Source: Atopsyche davidsoni (Eukaryota; Arthropoda; Insecta; Trichoptera; Hydrobiosidae). From it: a stretch of 64,000 nucleotides of DNA. The position numbers and the translations under genes are program-made. The stretch covers positions 6,634,001-6,698,000 of the forward strand of contig JAILWY010000021.1 in NCBI GenBank assembly GCA_022113835.1, given 5' to 3'. This document shows positions 1 through 9,086 of the stretch, piece by piece. Within the stretch, counting starts at the first letter, position 1. Each line of letters begins with the position of its first letter. The notes beneath the pieces are model-generated. The model worked only from the letters and a program-made list of their open reading frames with translations. It was not told where the DNA came from and did not search any database.

Positions 1-740
1 CGCCTTTTCTCAGTTGGACTTTCGGTGGTTGTCATACTTATATTTATGGGATGCGGTTTACAGGAGATATATTATATTTAGGGTTGTGTAAAAAGGTTAT
101 GTTAGTAATAGGGGCGTGGGTACGTCAGCTTCGTGTCAAAATGTACAGTTATCCATAACAAACAAAACCGTGTATATTTGACAACTGTACTTACCCAATT
201 GATTCATAGCGGCGTTATCCATTAAAACTTTGATCTTATTTACATTTAGTATTTGGCACAGAACTATGACACTTTCTCAAACTCATCGATGTACTATCCG
301 GCAATTCATGTTTTTATCGCGTAAATTTTAACAGATCACTACCAGCGTGAGCGTACCGCTCTACCATTTTCGATTTCCTATGACCTACCAACACCGATTT
401 ATATATCTGTCTCCGTTTTTCTCATGCGGAAGACCTTTTTGCAAGAGCGAACTGAAGATATTAATATCTACTTTCCTGTTTTCTAAACGCAACAAACAAT
501 TTTACACCTCAGCCAAGCAAAGCTTTTACGATTGGTCATTGTTTTACTTATACCATATAGAGATGGCGCTTTTACAGAGCGTCACTATTTTACTATTAAG
601 AAAGTAAAAAAATATTTATAATATTAGACAGATGTCGTTTTCAATTAAAAAAATAATAAAATATGTGGATATATTTTAATGATTATTACTAATAAATAAA
701 TGAAATACAATATACTGTTCATCTAAATAGATACATAAAA
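1..740. other. AT-rich flank, no gene recognised
   Basis: An 86-codon plus-strand frame at 347-607 has no recognisable domain and no supporting splice sites. The rest is AT-rich sequence downstream of the SH3 locus on the minus strand. I see no convincing polyadenylation signal for that locus here. Confidence 0.4.
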
Positions 741-919
741 TCAAATCAATGTGACAAAGTTATTTGGAAAAACTCCAGTCAAACCATTTAGTTTCCCGTA
801 CCACCAGCCCGAATCAGGTAAATCACAAATTAATGTTGTAACAATATCACCCACTTTTAATGTTAATTCATCCGGATTGTTAGCAGTGTAAGGAAAATCA
901 ACACGACATTTTTTATCTC
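741..919 (-). CDS. SH3-domain terminal exon (CIN85/CD2AP/cindr-like)
   Basis: This exon encodes one complete SH3 domain, a module that binds proline-rich peptides in adaptor proteins. It starts after a T-rich acceptor (AG at 920-921). It shows the SH3 landmarks in order: a CRVDFPY opening strand, the acidic [15 protein letters not shown]-loop, the [11 protein letters not shown] tryptophan pair and the GVFPNNFV end strand. It then runs to a TGA at 741-743. The DLPDSGWW spacing is like the third SH3 of CIN85/cindr proteins. The exon begins with two bases of a split codon, which fits the phase-1 end of the exon at 1007-1215, so the two probably splice together. No coiled coil or proline-rich tail follows, so relative to the CIN85 family the protein would be short. 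A partial gene copy is possible. Confidence 0.7.
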
Positions 920-1006
920 CTAAAAAAATACCGTTAATTTTAACATGCTATCTAGAAAATTGAAATATAAAAATATTTCATTTATTTTATGGATTTTGCT
1001 AGTTAC

Positions 1007-1215
1007 CCGAATTAGAAATTGTTTTCTGTAACTCTTCACTAGGCGATATTACAGTGACAAAGTTAGATGGGAACATTCCTATTATATTTCCATTTTTGCC
1101 TTTCCACCACCCATTCTCAATTACTTCAAGTACTTGAATTTCATCTCCAACATATAACTCAAGCTCATCCGGGTTTATTCTTTTGTAGCTGAATAATACT
1201 TGACAGTACTGGGGT
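1007..1215 (-). CDS. SH3-domain internal exon (CIN85/CD2AP/cindr-like)
   Basis: Intact 209-base exon with acceptor AG at 1216-1217 and donor GT at 1005-1006. It reads through a full SH3 domain: QYCQVLFSY strand, NPDELELYVGDEI RT-loop, ENGWWKGKNG, and GMFPSNFVTVI end. The RT-loop and the FPSNF end closely resemble the second SH3 of CIN85/CD2AP. It enters in phase 2 and leaves in phase 1. It could therefore follow an SH3-A type exon (3494-3683 or 5810-5999) and precede the exon at 741-919. The broken exons at 1712-1916 and 3907-4096 are clearly its relatives, sharing YC, PDEL and FPSNFV positions. Whether it belongs to the same transcript as the exon ending at 1489 is unresolved, because that exon already carries a stop. 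Confidence 0.7.
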
Positions 1216-1250
1216 CTGAAAAAAATGTTTTAAATAATGGAAAATGGTTT

Positions 1251-1334
1251 CATCAAGTGCCTCTCCCCAGAGGAGGTTGGCGACCATTCTCATGCTGAAC
1301 AAGTGTTCATATTTTTCTAAGGGGAAAATAGTGT
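1251..1334 (-). mobile_element. 3' end fragment of a non-LTR retrotransposon
   Basis: About 85 bases closely match 14925-15027. Read on the minus strand they match the 3' coding end (…MVANLL…) of the RTE-like LINE fragment at 15197-15500. The minus-strand terminus GCACTTGATGAA is shared with the copy at 14925. It lies in an intron of the SH3 locus. Confidence 0.5.
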
Positions 1335-1488
1335 CGTGGGTCCCCGGGTCTTTCTACACTGCAGTTTTATATTGGAAGGAAAAGTCTGCGTATTGCTGCT
1401 GCCCAATAGCATTATTATATATATTTTCCTTACAAAGCAAATAGTTTAAGATACTATAAATACAGGCTAATCAAAAGCAAATATATAA

Positions 1489-1634
1489 TTACATGTCATC
1501 TTTAAGTATGAATGAAGTATCACTTTTTCTGGAGTCTGCAGAGCTAACGGACATGTAGCTCTGACGTTCAAGTGGTTCTACTTTAAATGGCATTTTGGTA
1601 GTTCTTAGTATAATTGGAGGGAGCGTAGAGTTTC
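1489..1634 (-). CDS. Terminal exon of the SH3 gene model
   Basis: Open exon with acceptor AG at 1635-1636. It encodes a proline- and serine-containing C-terminus (begins NSTLPPIILRT, ends SDTSFILKDDM) and a TAA stop at 1489-1491. It begins with two bases of a split codon, which matches the phase-1 donor of the SH3 exon at 2902-3128. In the full model (7589-7643, 5810-5999, 5231-5457, 3494-3683, 2902-3128, 1489-1634) the exons total 1035 bases, exactly 345 codons including the stop. No domain is recognised in this exon. It lies outside the duplicated block, so there is one copy. It could instead be an alternative last exon, since more SH3 exons follow downstream. Confidence 0.5.
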
Positions 1635-1711
1635 CTATAAATGAAAAAAAATAGTTTAGTTAATTTGAAATTAATTAAGCTGTAGGTAAGACAATCAAGT
1701 TTATAGTACAC

Positions 1712-1916
1712 CAAGTATGGACTCTTTTTGTGTTTCATCGGCAGTAGGTATTACTTTTACAAAGTTAGACGGAAATACTCCTTACAACATTTGATTTCTT
1801 CTTATCCACCAACCCTCTTCATTTACTCCCAGTATTTGGATCTTTTCTCCTATTGTTAAATCTAATTCATCCGGATGAACTTTGTTGTAATTAAATTCCA
1901 CTAAACAGTAACTCAT
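1712..1916 (-). pseudogene. Broken SH3 exon, copy A
   Basis: Reads as an SH3 domain (YCLVEFNY strand, PDELDLTIGEKI, EEGWWIRRN, GVFPSNFVKVIP) but has an in-frame TAA at 1782-1784, just before the last strand. The upstream end has an in-frame stop next to the first ATG and only a weak acceptor. The donor at 1710-1711 looks usable and would leave in phase 1. Copy B at 3907-4096 reads through this codon but is stopped three codons earlier, so the two lesions are independent. The exon is probably skipped: the exon at 2902-3128 is phase-compatible with 1489-1634 without it. Confidence 0.65.
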
Positions 1917-2901
1917 TTATCCACCTAAATGAGGTATTGTAACTGATAAAAGTGATAAAAATGATGATGATTCCAACATTGCTAAAATGATTTTATTTTA
2001 ATCGTTTTCATGTAAAATTAATATATATATATTTTATGTTAGAAGTTAGAAGCATGTATTGATCATCAATCTCACCAGGCGGTAGAGCTCTTATTGTGCC
2101 AGAGACAAATATAGGTTTTTTTTACTTTTTAACTATAAAATAAAAGCCTCCATAATTAAAAACGATAAGAAATTATTATCATATATTATAATTGAGAAAA
2201 CTTTCAATCTATATATATATATATTGTATAGTTGATTCCGAACATGTAACACACCTTTCAACCTCTTATTTCTGTCTCAATCTCATGATGTACTTCCTAG
2301 CGATTGCGGTGGTGATTGATGAAACTTAACCCAAGGATCTTAATTTTCTTGCCTTGGCATCCAAAAACTCAATAGATTTTAGGAATATGATTTTTAAAAT
2401 ATTTTTTTTCACTAAATGTAATATCAACATCAGGTTGAAAGTTTTGTAACACGTTTGAAATCACTCTGTACAATTAGTTCAATTTACCAGATTCTTGTGA
2501 ATAGTTTTTTTTTGCATTGTCTTTAGAGTTTTTTTTCCTAGAATTAAAAAAAAAAATTTCAGTAAAAGGAATGCATTTTATAAAAATAATAAAGAAATCG
2601 AAACCATATTCTACAATGGCAATGTTGGATATTTTTATACTTACTTCTTCAATGTTGGATATTTTTTTTTACATGTAACAGATGGTAATAAGGTGTTTCC
2701 TATATTATTTTCAGAAGATATGAGACCTGTAAGAGAATAATTTCTTTCAAGTTTTTGTACAGTTAAAAATCAATTATATGTGTACCATTTCTTTGTTATA
2801 TATATAAAAAAATGATTAGGTTCAATTGTTGAACGAAAAGATTCCAGTTTTGATTCCAAACAAACAATAATTTTTTTAAAATTATCAATAATCATAAATA
2901 C
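1917..2901. other. Intron of the SH3 locus (unit A)
   Basis: AT-rich with short TA runs near 2020 and 2210. No exon is recognised. The same sequence recurs in unit B at about 4097-5230. Confidence 0.5.
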
Positions 2902-3128
2902 TAGGTTTTGGTGACAGAGGGGGCGATTGGGGCATCTCAACGGGAAGCAATTTTACAGCATGCTTGGGAAACAGCCCTAGAACTCCGTCTTTCATTCCCT
3001 TAAGCCAACCACCTTCTTCTTCATTGAGCATTTGGATTTTGTTTCCTTTTTGTAGGTCAAACTCTTCAGGTTTAACAGCTTTGTAATCCTTTATGGCTTG
3101 ATAATATACGTTTAAGGGACTGGATACT
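2902..3128 (-). CDS. SH3-domain exon, unit A
   Basis: A 227-base exon with acceptor AG at 3129-3130 after a T run, and donor GT at 2900-2901 (weak, GTATTT). It encodes an SH3 domain: YYQAIKDYKAVKPEEFDL, a GGWLKG site where the second tryptophan of the usual pair is leucine, and GLFPKHAVKLLP. A PPLSPKP proline stretch follows, which could itself be an SH3 ligand. It enters in phase 2 and leaves in phase 1. The frame stays open a little beyond the donor to a stop near 2885. Its twin at 5231-5457 differs by a few substitutions (V/I, N/D, S/T), all conservative. Confidence 0.65.
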
Positions 3129-3493
3129 CTTAAAAAAATATTGGTGCCTTTTATAATCTTCAAATTCTTAAAGTATAAAAACAGATAATTTAAAGTGCAT
3201 ATTATCCTTCAAAAGAGATTTTTTTTTCAGATATTAAGAATGTTTGTGAAAAAATTAATGTACCCTAAAAAATTGTACTAATTTTCCAACCATGAAATAT
3301 CTATAATTTATAATGATCTCTAGAAGTAATCACGCCAAAAAAATGAGGAATGTAAGTCAGCATTTGTGTGGTTTTACGTAATGTAAACATAGTACTTTTT
3401 ATGTATTAAAACTAAAAATGGCCCCAATGATGTTTTTTTTTTTATGAAAAAAAAATATATACAAATACTTAAGATGTTTATTTTAATATTTAC

Positions 3494-3683
3494 CTGATAA
3501 TATCCTCTTTGGATTCAAGTTTTCGTGTGTAATTGATAGGAAAAAATCCTATTTGACCGTTCAGTTCTCCTTGCCACCATTCTGATGAATTGCATTCGAC
3601 TTTCTTGATAATTTCACCGGGCACTAGAGTGAGTTCGTTTGATTCTGTTGCTTCATAAGGAAATTCTACCATCACAGTGACAG
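3494..3683 (-). CDS. SH3-domain exon, unit A (first type)
   Basis: A 190-base exon with acceptor AG at 3684-3685 and donor CAG|GTAAAT at 3493-3492. It encodes an SH3 domain: VMVEFPYEATESNELTLVPG, SSEWWQGELNG, IGFFPINYTRKLES. It resembles the first SH3 of CIN85/CD2AP/cindr. It begins with two bases (phase 1) and ends with two (phase 2). It can therefore follow either the start exon at 7589-7643 or the SH3 exon at 5231-5457, and can splice to 2902-3128 or 1007-1215. It differs from its twin at 5810-5999 by one visible residue (ESKED versus ESTED). Confidence 0.7.
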
Positions 3684-3906
3684 CTAAAATGAATTAATGA
3701 ATTGAAATAAATGTAAAATGAGAGTATGTAATTTATCAATGTCAAGAGAATACTGATATCTGAATGATCGCGAAGAACTTTGGCTTTGTGGAGTGAAAAT
3801 GGTGACAATACACATATTATGCAATGCAACAATTAGCACATTGCTTACTTTTAAAATGCCTGAAATTTAATGTATATGCAGATAAAGATATTTTCTATTA
3901 TTTCCC

Positions 3907-4096
3907 TTTGTGTTTCATCGGCAGTAGGTATTACTTTAACAAAGTTAGACGGAAATACTCCTTTCAACATTTAATTTCTTCTTATCCACCAACCCTCTTC
4001 ATTTACTCCCAGTATTTGGATCTTTTCTCCTATCGTTAAATCTAATTCATCCGGATGAACTTTGTTGTAATTAAATTCCACTAAACAGTAACTCAT
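3907..4096 (-). pseudogene. Broken SH3 exon, copy B
   Basis: Counterpart of 1712-1916. An in-frame TAA at 3971-3973 replaces the glutamine codon that copy A keeps, while the codon stopped in copy A is lysine here. The duplication boundary at 3907 cuts through the 3' end of this exon, so the donor present in copy A is absent. Two separate defects make it very unlikely to be used. Confidence 0.7.
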
Positions 4097-4916
4097 TTAT
4101 CCACCTAAATGAGGTATTGTAACTGATAAAAGTGATAAAAATGATGATGATTCCAACATTCCTAAAATTATTTTATTTTAATCGTTTTCATGTAAAATTA
4201 TTATATATATTTTATGATAGAAGTTAGAAGCATGTAATTGATTATCAATCACATCAGGCGATAGAGCTCTTGTTGTGCCAGAGACAAATATAGGTTTTTT
4301 TACTTTTTAACTATAAAATTAAAGCCTCCATAATTAAAAACGTTAAGAAATTATTATCATATAATATAATTGAGAAAACTTTCAATCTATATATATATAT
4401 TTATATTGTATAGTTGATTCCGAACATGTAACACACCTTTCAACCTCTTATTTCTGTCTCAATCTCATGATGTACTTCCTAGCGATTGCGGTGGTGATTG
4501 ATGAAACTTAACCCAAGGATCTTAGTTTTCTTGCCTTGGCATCCAAAAACTCAATAGATTTTGGGAATATGATTTAAAAATATTTTTTTTCACTAAATGT
4601 AATATCAACATCAGGTTGAAAGTTTTGTAACACGTTTGAAATCACTCTGTACAATTAGTTCAATTTACCAGATTCTTGTGAATAGTTTTTTTTTGCATTG
4701 TCTTTAGAGTTTTTTTTCCTAGAATTAAAAAAAAAAATTTCAGTAAAAGGAATGCATTTTATAAAAATAATAAAGAAATCGAAACCATATTCTACAATGG
4801 CAATGTTGGATATTTTTATACTTACTTCTTCAATGTTGGATATTTTTTTTTACATGAAACAGATGGTAAAAAGGTGTTTCCTAGATTATTTTCAGAAGAT
4901 ATGAGACCTGTAAGAG

Positions 4917-5056
4917 TTCAATTTTTTTGACAGAGAGTACTTGGTGGAATTCCATTTTAATATTTTTGATAATGCCAACGTGAAAGGTTGGCGAAACCGG
5001 TCACTAATAAAAATAAAAATGTGGAAAATCACTCAAGTATTTTATTAAAAAATATT
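4917..5056. mobile_element. 140-bp insertion with 11-bp target duplication
   Basis: Present in unit B and absent at the matching site in unit A (near 2730). It is flanked by an 11-base direct repeat ACCTGTAAGAG at 4906-4916 and 5057-5067. It contains GAAACCGGTCACTAATAAA followed by A-rich sequence, which looks like the 3' tail of a non-LTR or Penelope-like element. No coding sequence. The family assignment is inference; the insertion itself is directly visible. Confidence 0.65.
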
Positions 5057-5230
5057 ACCTGTAAGAGTATGATTTCTTTCAAATTTTTATATGGTAAAAA
5101 ATCAATATATGTGTACCTTTTTTTTGTTATATTTAAAAAAATGATTAGGTTCAATTGTTGAATGAATAGATCCCAGTTTTGATTCCAAATAAACCATAAA
5201 TTTTAAAAAATTGTAAATAATCATAATTAC

Positions 5231-5457
5231 TAGGTTTTGGTGTCAGAGGGGGTGATTGGGGCATCTCAACGGGAAGCAATTTTACAGCATGCTTGGGAAA
5301 CAGCCCTAGAACTCCGTCTTTCATTCCCTTAAGCCAACCACCTTCTTCTTCATTGAGCATTTGGATTTTGTCTCCTTTTTGTAGGTCAAACTCTTCAGGT
5401 TTAATAGCTTTGTAATCCTTTATGACTTGATAATATACGTTTAAGGGACTGGATACT
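5231..5457 (-). CDS. SH3-domain exon, unit B
   Basis: Twin of 2902-3128 with the same boundaries (acceptor AG at 5458-5459, donor GTAATT at 5230-5225). It encodes YYQVIKDYKAIKPEEFDL, the acidic NEEEGGWLKG site, GLFPKHAVKLLP and the proline-rich PPLTPKP. Phase 2 in and phase 1 out. In the gene model it follows 5810-5999 and precedes 3494-3683, giving an SH3 pair repeated twice. The open frame upstream of the acceptor (to 5540) has no SH3 content and is intron. Confidence 0.65.
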
Positions 5458-5809
5458 CTTAAAAAAATATTGGTGCCTTTTATAATCTTCAAATTCTTAA
5501 GTATAAAAACAGATAATTTAAAGTGCATATTATCCTTCAAAACAGATTTTGTTTTAAGATATTTAGAATGTTTGTGAAAAAAATAATGTACCCTACCATA
5601 AAAAATTGCACTAATTTTCCAACTATGAAATATCTATAATTTATAATGATCTCTAGAAGTAATCATGGCAAAAAAATGAGGAATGTACGTCAGCATTTGT
5701 AAACATAGTACTTTTTATGTATAAAAACTAAAAATGGCCCCAATGATGTTTTTTTTTTTATGAAAAAAAAATATATACAAATACTTCAGATGTTTATTTT
5801 AATATTTAC

Positions 5810-5999
5810 CTGATAATATCCTCTGTGGATTCAAGTTTTCGTGTGTAATTGATAGGAAAAAATCCTATTTGACCGTTCAGTTCTCCTTGCCACCATTCTG
5901 ATGAATTGCATTCGACTTTCTTGATAATTTCACCGGGCACTAGAGTGAGTTCGTTTGATTCTGTTGCTTCATAAGGAAATTCTACCATCACAGTGACAG
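5810..5999 (-). CDS. SH3-domain exon, unit B (first type)
   Basis: Twin of 3494-3683 with identical splice sites (acceptor AG at 6000-6001, donor CAG|GTAAAT). It encodes a first-type SH3: MVEFPYEATESNELTLVPG, SSEWWQGELNG, GFFPINYTRKLES. Its two leading bases complete the codon left open by the candidate start exon at 7589-7643, giving a continuous N-terminus. The intron between them holds the mariner element. Confidence 0.7.
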
Positions 6000-6192
6000 C
6001 TAAAATGAATTAATGAATTGAAATAAATGTAAAATGAGAGTATGTAATTTATCAATGTCAAGAGAATACTGATATCTGAATGATCGCGAAGAACTTTGGC
6101 TTTGTGGAGTGAAAATGGTGACGATACACATATTATGCATTGCAACAATTAGCACATTGCTTACTTTTAAAATGCCTGAAATTTGATGTATA

Positions 6193-7466
6193 CCAGGTGT
6201 ACTCCTAATTAATTTCCGGTTTTTTTCGATAGATGGTGTTCTGTATTTTGCTTTGCTGTTGGTAGCACTTATATGTCATTTTGTTAAGTAGTTATCGAGT
6301 GTCTAAACGGCGTTGTCGTTTTCCTAAAAAATTCTTTTAGAAAGTTTTTATTGCGTGTCAAAGATGTCTGCATTCGTACCGAATTTTGAACATATGCGCC
6401 ATGCATTGCTTTTCATGGAAAAAAGTGTCCGAGAGCCACCGTGCGCTTGTGGAAGTTTATGGCAATCATGCTTTAACACTTCGAACATGTGAAACGTGGT
6501 TTCGACAATTCAGAAATGGAGATTTCGACCTGAACGACGTCGCATGCTCCGGAAAGCGAAAATCGTTTGATGACGTCGAATTGCAAGCGTTATTGGATGA
6601 AGACGATACGCAAACGCAACGACAGCTTGCAAAAGCGCTGGGAGTTCAACAGCAAGCAATCTCCAAACGTCTGCGAGCCATGGGGAAAATTCAGAAGTGC
6701 GGAAAGGGGGTGTCGCATGAACTGACCGAGAGACAAATGGAAAATCGAAAAGTGACATGTGAAATGCTGCTTCAACGATACAAAAGAAAGTCTTTTCTGC
6801 ATCGTATTGTTACTGGCGATGAAAAATGGATTTTTTTAGAGAACCCTAACCGCAAAAAATCGTGGGTGAGTCCAGGTGAAGCATCGACATCGACGGCACG
6901 GCCAAATCGTTTCAGTCGGAAGGCCATGCTGTGTGTGTGGTGGGACCACCCCGGTGTTATCTACATTGAACTGCTGAAACCTGGTGAAACTGCGAACGCC
7001 GTTCGCTACGAACAACAAATCAAAGATTTGAGCCGAGCAATTGCGGAAAACCGACCAGAATATAAAGAAAGACAGAAGCAGGTGATTTTGCTCCATGACA
7101 ATGCACCATCGCATAAGTCGAAACACGTTCGCGACACGCTGGAACAACTCCAGTGGGAAATGCTTGATCATGCGGCTTACTCACCAGACTTGGCTCCATC
7201 GGACTACTACCTCTTTGCTTCGCTGGGCCACGCACTTTCTGAGCAGCGCTTCGATTCTTATGAAAATTTTCGAAATTGGCTCACCGAGTGGTTCACCACC
7301 AAAGACAGTCAATTCTATTGGCGTGGTATCCACAAATTACCGGAAAGGTGGGAAAAATATATAGAAAACGATGGAAAATATTTTGAATAAAATATCTTTA
7401 ACACTTCTCTTGCAATATTGTGTTTTATTTACAAAAAAACCGGAAATTAATTACAAGTACACCTGG
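6193..7466 (+). mobile_element. mariner element, mauritiana-type
   Basis: Complete 1274-bp Tc1/mariner transposon. The 33-base inverted ends begin CCAGGTGTACT and run to CCGGTTTTTT (6193-6225 and 7434-7466, three mismatches), flanked by the TA target duplication (6191-6192 and 7467-7468). The ends start like those of Drosophila Mos1, placing it with the mauritiana subfamily. The transposase closely resembles Mos1. Unit A of the SH3 duplication shows the empty site (TGTATATG near 3875). It lies in intron 1 of the SH3 gene model, in the opposite orientation to that gene. Confidence 0.93.
6386..7390 (+). CDS. mariner transposase, N-terminus frameshifted
   Basis: 334-codon frame for a DD34D transposase that cuts and pastes the element by binding its inverted ends. 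The paired helix-turn-helix DNA-binding region is at about residues 5-110. The catalytic aspartates are D145 (TGDEKWIF), D238 (LLHDNAPSH) and D273 (YSPDLAPSDY), with exactly 34 residues between the last two. The C-terminal RGIHKLPERWEKY block is intact. The usual WVPHEL linker is altered (GVSHEL). The family's normal start is visible at 6364 in another frame (MSAFVPNFEHMRHALLF). A net frameshift around 6412-6425 breaks it, so the shown ATG gives an out-of-family first ten residues. The enzyme is probably inactive, but the damage is small and recent. Mos1 has 345 residues. Confidence 0.9.
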   Translation: MNICAMHCFSWKKVSESHRALVEVYGNHALTLRTCETWFRQFRNGDFDLNDVACSGKRKSFDDVELQALLDEDDTQTQRQLAKALGVQQQAISKRLRAMGKIQKCGKGVSHELTERQMENRKVTCEMLLQRYKRKSFLHRIVTGDEKWIFLENPNRKKSWVSPGEASTSTARPNRFSRKAMLCVWWDHPGVIYIELLKPGETANAVRYEQQIKDLSRAIAENRPEYKERQKQVILLHDNAPSHKSKHVRDTLEQLQWEMLDHAAYSPDLAPSDYYLFASLGHALSEQRFDSYENFRNWLTEWFTTKDSQFYWRGIHKLPERWEKYIENDGKYFE

Positions 7467-7588
7467 TATGTAAAAATATTATTTTACACTTAGTAGGCAG
7501 TTATGATTCATTATTGATAAACATATTTTTGTTAAATAATTGTTAACAAATTCAGAAGTAAATAAAACAAATTTGATGATATACTCAC

Positions 7589-7643
7589 AGTCATTAGAAA
7601 TATTTTTTGTTTTCTTCTTGAAGAAATCGATGAATGAAGTCAT
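7589..7643 (-). CDS. Candidate start exon of the SH3 gene
   Basis: ATG at 7643-7641 opens a short basic N-terminus (MTSFIDFFKKKTKNISND) and reaches a near-consensus donor GTGAGT at 7588-7583, leaving in phase 1. The next SH3 exon (5810-5999) supplies exactly the two bases needed. The choice of this start rests on the donor, the ATG and the phase; no family signature exists in 18 residues. The intron would be about 1.6 kb, mostly filled by the mariner. Confidence 0.5.
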
Positions 7644-7699
7644 TTTATTAAAAAAGAAGTAGGTTTGTTCTGTACACTTTGAACAGAAAATTGACACTA

Positions 7700-9086
7700 C
7701 ACTGATTAATCTGATAAAAATATTATTTTAAATGAATACTTAGGCACTCCCAATCAATTCCAAATATGTAGATATGCTATCAAATTACATAGATAGTGAA
7801 AAGAATAATTATTCTAAAGAAAATTGAGTAAAAATTACATTGTTGTATAAATATTAGTACCAGGTATTTTGAGATTAAAATGTCAACTTCAATAAAATAA
7901 AACATCATAACTTGATTTTTTTTATTTCATAGAAATAAATTTCACAGATATTCTCAATGTTTTGAAAAAAAATATTTGAATTATTTTTTGCAAACATAAA
8001 CTTTGCAAGTAATGTTTGCACAGTATTGTAATAAATTCTACAAGTCAGCGTTGCAGATGAACCTGTTGCCCTCGGAGTGCTTCCCTGAATATTTGTATTG
8101 ACATTTTCCATAGGCCCCTGAAAATAAATACAAATAAATATCTCAAGCGATCATACCAGAAACAAAACATTTCTAACATTTCTAAACATATTAAAGCAAA
8201 AGAATACTCATGAATTATCCAAAAGATAATTTTAAGTTTATTGAGACAAGAAAAAAATTGATTACTATCTCAAACACAGAATAAAGCCTCTGATTGGTCA
8301 CGATTGAATATTTAAAAGGAAAAATCTGTTTGGATAATCAATATCTTATATCTCTACACTTATTTAAATTGGTAAGAAATTTACAAAAACATGATGTTTT
8401 TTTTTTAAATTGTCAATATAACTTTGATTATTTATTTTTTTTAAATAAATGACTTCAGCCAGAATAATACAGAACGACTGTATAACAACACACCATTTTA
8501 TCTCACTGAATATATAGGAGATTCTTATTATCGTGTGTGCATGTGTGCTGTAATTACTATAATAATTTTATTTTTACATTATCAAATTCACTAAAAACAT
8601 TTAATCACTGCACATAAACTTAAGTCATCATTTGCAGAAAACGTAAAATTATACTATTTAATTTGTAAATCCCTGCAGCAACTTGTCTAGCAAACCAATC
8701 TGGCAGTTTTGTTGATATTGTGGAGACAAAACATTTGTTTAAAAGTTATATTAACAGATAGATGTGCATACTTCTGAAAGAAATTTTATTTTCTGGAATA
8801 TAGGCTGGGGTAGACTTTTATAAGTCTACTTGCATTCACTAGTCACTAGTCACTTTTATAAGTTGGGTAGAATTTTTTAAGTGACTGGTGACTAAATGTA
8901 TGGTAATTGAACGTCAATCAAGTGCGTTTTAATTACCTTTACAGGCTTATATTACTAACTAATATGATTAGGCATATTTTTGGTTAGGCCATGTAAGCTT
9001 GGAGATGTAGATTCAAATCCTACACAAGTCACGATGATATTTTTCTGAGAGTTTCTTTGAATCATTATCAATATGAAAAAGTATGC
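7700..9086. other. Intergenic, AT-rich, with inverted repeats
   Basis: Lies between the SH3 locus and the LRMDA homologue. A 68-codon minus-strand frame at 7905-8111 starts after a good acceptor (AG at about 8118) but has no recognisable domain. A minus-strand AATAAA at 8785-8790 could serve the LRMDA homologue. Two inverted repeats are listed separately. Confidence 0.4.
8840..8894. repeat. Inverted repeat (hairpin)
   Basis: TAGTCACTAGTCACTT (8840-8855) is the reverse complement of 8879-8894 with one mismatch in 16, with a 23-base loop. A second short palindrome around 8811-8829 (TAGACTTTTATAAGTCTA) lies just upstream. Confidence 0.6.

Larger units (their letters stand above)
1727..3885. repeat. 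Tandem duplication unit A (SH3 exon block)
   Basis: This block is repeated almost base for base at 3907-6190. The shared sequence starts at TTTGTGTTTCATCGG (1727 and 3907) and ends near 3885 in this copy and at the mariner insertion site in the other. It carries SH3 exons at 3494-3683 and 2902-3128 and the broken one at 1712-1916. Differences are scattered point changes and small indels, plus a 140-base insertion in unit B. High identity in introns as well as exons indicates a recent duplication. Confidence 0.9.
3907..6190. repeat. Tandem duplication unit B (SH3 exon block)
   Basis: Second copy of the block at 1727-3885. It carries SH3 exons 5810-5999 and 5231-5457 and a broken third exon. 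It differs by the 140-base insertion at 4917-5056. The mariner starts at 6193, within a few bases of where homology to unit A ends (the fragment resumes at 7467 for only a few matching bases). Confidence 0.9.

Noticed and set aside
5458..5540. N-terminal extension of the SH3 ORF at 5151-5540
   Set aside because: Upstream of a good splice acceptor, with no SH3 content; treated as intron.
6510..7364. Minus- and plus-strand ORFs overlapping the mariner transposase
   Set aside because: Shadows of the transposase frame.
8057..8117. Possible minus-strand exon after a good acceptor (…TNIQGSTPRATGSSATL…)
   Set aside because: No matching donor phase or family, and upstream of the proposed SH3 start exon; too weak to call.
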